Below, piece by piece: positions 6,671 through 6,961 of a stretch of DNA of 6,961 bases; the stretch's first letter is position 1, and every line of letters begins with the position of its first letter. Source of the stretch: Oscillospiraceae bacterium (GTDB lineage: Bacteria > Bacillota > Clostridia > Oscillospirales > Ruminococcaceae); NCBI GenBank assembly GCA_017394475.1, contig JAFPYQ010000084.1, positions 1-6,961 of the forward strand, read 5' to 3'. Under the pieces are notes generated by a model. It had not been told where the DNA came from. It ran no database searches and saw only the letters and a list, made by a program, of their open reading frames with translations. The position numbers were made by a program, and so were the translations under genes.

Positions 6671-6692
6671 AAAAATAAAGCTTTTTGAGCTT
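6671..6692 (-). terminator. Putative intrinsic terminator of the upstream TG-E gene
   Basis: In transcript sense, AAGCT-CAAAA-AGCTT (6692-6678) forms a 5-bp hairpin with a 5-nt loop, followed by TATTTTT (6677-6671). It directly follows the larger 14-bp hairpin at 6696-6727, so the pair together probably ends transcription of the partial gene. The small stem is weak on its own, and some read-through into TG-D is possible. Confidence 0.5.
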
Positions 6693-6702
6693 AATGTGTA
6701 AA
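6674..6702 (-). promoter_or_regulatory. Possible sigma-A promoter for TG-D
   Basis: The minus strand has TTTACA (6702-6697, five of six matches to TTGACA), a 17-nt spacer and TTTATT (6679-6674, four of six matches to TATAAT). Transcription would start near 6667, about 20 nt before the ATG, just upstream of the AAGGGA ribosome binding site. The -35 box lies inside the arm of the large inverted repeat and the -10 box in the tail of the small hairpin, so promoter and terminator overlap. The -10 match is weak and A/T-rich DNA gives chance hits. Confidence 0.3.
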
Positions 6703-6727
6703 ATGCGGATGTCTCCGCATTTTACAC
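6696..6727 (-). repeat. Perfect 14-bp inverted repeat (stem-loop) downstream of TG-E
   Basis: GTGTAAAATGCGGA (6696-6709) and TCCGCATTTTACAC (6714-6727) are exact reverse complements with a 4-nt loop. The hairpin begins 10 nt after the TAA of the upstream gene. In the minus-strand transcript it is followed by ATTAAGC rather than a pure U-tract, so it is either the first half of a two-hairpin terminator or a 3'-end stabilising structure. On the plus strand it is followed by TTTCTATC, so bidirectional activity cannot be excluded, although no plus-strand gene needs it. Confidence 0.85.
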
Positions 6728-6737
6728 TTTCTATCTA

Positions 6738-6961
6738 TTAATATTCGATATCGTAGTGAACGATATATGTAGCCTGGCTGTATGCGTTGTCAGCACCGAG
6801 TCTCTTGACTGCGCTCACCTTGGAGGATTTACCCTTTGCACGCTTCTGCAGATCGCTCCATGTGGATTTATCCATGAGAGAATCCCAGATCTCCTTTGAT
6901 GTAACGCGGATCTCAACGACTTCGTTCTTCTTGCTGACAGCATCGTCTATCTGCTTTTCAA
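6738..6961 (-). CDS. TG-E: C-terminal fragment of a fifth paralogue (partial)
   Basis: The last 73 codons of a gene that enters from the right edge, ending in TAA at 6740-6738. Residues include V-V-E-I-R-V-T-S-K-E-I-W-D-S-L and the end T-Y-I-V-H-Y-D-I-E-Y. These line up with the C-terminal domain of TG-D (V-A-E-I-R-V-S-S-K-S-V-Y-D-E-V and the end I-E-I-D-L-G-Y), and more loosely with the same region of TG-A, TG-B and TG-C. I infer that the missing part holds a signal peptide and a transglutaminase-like core, but neither is visible. The fragment is Lys-rich (K-R-A-K-G-K-S-S-K) and more basic than the other copies here. A strong hairpin follows the stop, so this gene probably ends its own transcript, with possible read-through into TG-D. 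Confidence 0.75.
   Translation of the reverse strand, partial: EKQIDDAVSKKNEVVEIRVTSKEIWDSLMDKSTWSDLQKRAKGKSSKVSAVKRLGADNAYSQATYIVHYDIEY

Noticed and set aside
1..6961. tRNA, rRNA, CRISPR array, insertion sequence or attachment site
   Set aside because: Nearly all bases are covered by confident protein genes. No regularly spaced direct repeats, transposase motifs or RNA-gene signatures were seen.

Overview
The window reads almost entirely on the minus strand, from right to left. It looks like a low-to-mid GC Gram-positive Clostridia genome, most like Ruminococcus or a related Oscillospiraceae genus. This rests on the clostridial-style lipoprotein signal peptides, the Thr/Asp/Glu-rich linkers, the unimodular QueF and the start of a PHP-domain DnaE. 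The genus is an inference from sequence style; no rRNA or other marker is present.

Region by region, in transcription order: (1) 6961-6738 is the last 73 codons of a gene cut by the window edge. Its C-terminus matches the C-terminal domain of the next gene. (2) 6737-6648 is intergenic. It holds a perfect 14-bp inverted repeat, a second small hairpin with a T-rich tail (likely terminator) and a possible promoter overlapping both. (3) 6647-1413 holds four tandem paralogues (called TG-D, TG-C, TG-B and TG-A here). Each has an N-terminal export signal, a linker, a transglutaminase-like Cys-His-Asp domain and a shared C-terminal alpha/beta domain. (4) 1409-645 is an AadA/ANT(9)-like nucleotidyltransferase. 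(5) 632-150 is queF (queuosine precursor reductase). (6) 126-1 is the N-terminus of dnaE.

Spacing is tight from TG-D to dnaE: 20 nt, an 8-nt overlap, 57 nt, 3 nt, 12 nt and 23 nt. The seven genes could therefore be one transcriptional unit, perhaps with a leaky terminator in the 57-nt TG-B/TG-A gap. The core of the locus is an expanded family of predicted surface-anchored transglutaminase-fold enzymes: four complete, and a fifth inferred from its C-terminus. All four complete copies keep the catalytic triad, so they are probably active hydrolases or acyl-transferases at the cell surface, but their substrate cannot be read from sequence. ANT, queF and dnaE look like co-transcribed neighbours rather than obvious partners.

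Points that stand out: the paralogue array itself, a single-base loss of the lipobox Cys in TG-D, a terminator/promoter overlap upstream of TG-D, poor or abutting Shine-Dalgarno sites on the inner genes (suggesting translational coupling), and a DnaE PHP domain in which the usual D-H-G-N motif reads D-T-S-N.
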